This document shows, in pieces, positions 5,308 through 5,399 of a stretch of 5,399 nucleotides of DNA. The notes under the pieces were generated by a model. That model did no database searches. It was not told the DNA's origin and saw only the letters and a program-made list of their open reading frames with translations. Origin of the DNA: Ruminococcus sp. UBA3800 (GTDB taxonomy: Bacteria; Bacillota; Clostridia; Oscillospirales; Ruminococcaceae). Made by a program: the position numbers and the translations under genes. Positions within the stretch are counted from its first letter, which is position 1. The number at the start of each line of letters is the position of its first letter. The stretch is taken from positions 1-5,399 of the forward strand of contig DFEO01000022.1 of the NCBI GenBank assembly GCA_002368715.1, in the 5' to 3' direction.

Positions 5308-5399
5308 AGGCAATACCGCACAACTCCTGTGCGTCAGATGCGACGTCCAGGTTTTCGTCAGATTGCCTATATTTGACGCAGGCTTGCAAGCGAAGTTCA
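5308..5399. repeat. Repeat-rich palindromic stretch, continues beyond the window
   Basis: No gene is seen here. Within 92 bases there are AGGCAAT (5308-5314) with its complement ATTGCCT (5362-5368), a hairpin CGCACA/TGTGCG (5317-5322 and 5328-5333), TGCGTCA (5330-5336) with TGACGCA (5374-5380), the direct repeat CGTCAGAT (5332-5339 and 5356-5363), the palindrome GACGTC (5342-5347) and the palindrome GCTTGCAAGC (5382-5391). Such density directly after a terminator suggests an interspersed repeat or a small non-autonomous element. The right end lies outside the window, so its limits are unknown. Confidence 0.4.

Noticed and set aside
1..5399. CRISPR array, transposase, phage or toxin-antitoxin system
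   Set aside because: No regularly spaced repeats, recombinase or phage genes were seen; the AbrB-like gene has no toxin partner beside it, so a MazE-type antitoxin role is unlikely.

Overview
The window looks like chromosomal DNA from a spore-forming, low-to-moderate GC Firmicute of class Clostridia, most plausibly a Ruminococcus/Oscillospirales-type gut bacterium. The clues are a complete cotJABC spore-coat operon, an AbrB/SpoVT-type regulator with a C-terminal CxxC/CxxC zinc ribbon, strong AGGAGG-type ribosome binding sites, and sigma-A promoters with TTGACA and TGnTATAAT. The genus is inferred from protein style and cannot be proved from the sequence alone.

Layout. The left half reads on the minus strand. 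An abrB-like gene (2514-2756) has its own strong promoter and terminator. Then comes a 111-bp GC-rich inverted-repeat element (2337-2447) with no convincing gene. After it, a second strong promoter drives a pair of ABC exporter half-transporters: 416-2173 is complete, and the second begins at 419 through an ATGA overlap and runs off the left edge. The complete subunit has Asp for the Walker B glutamate and Gln for the switch histidine, so the pair should form a heterodimeric exporter with one degenerate ATP site. The right half reads on the plus strand. An AT-rich divergent region (about 2845-3072) leads into cotJA-cotJB-cotJC (3073-4146), closed by a hairpin terminator. A separate two-gene unit follows: a DUF1653 protein (4394-4624) and a membrane-anchored conserved protein of unknown function (4630-5271), with its own extended -10 promoter and terminator. 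The last 90 bases form a repeat-rich palindromic stretch cut by the window edge.

How it fits together. There are four transcription units: ABC pair, abrB, cotJABC, and DUF1653 plus membrane protein. Nothing shows that they form one system. The abrB and ABC promoters share an identical 10-mer over the extended -10 and nearby ATATCA motifs, so common regulation is possible, perhaps by the AbrB protein itself; this is inference. No clearly new biological system is visible. The items most worth checking are the folded element at 2337-2447, the repeat at the right edge, and the uncharacterised DUF1653/membrane-protein pair.
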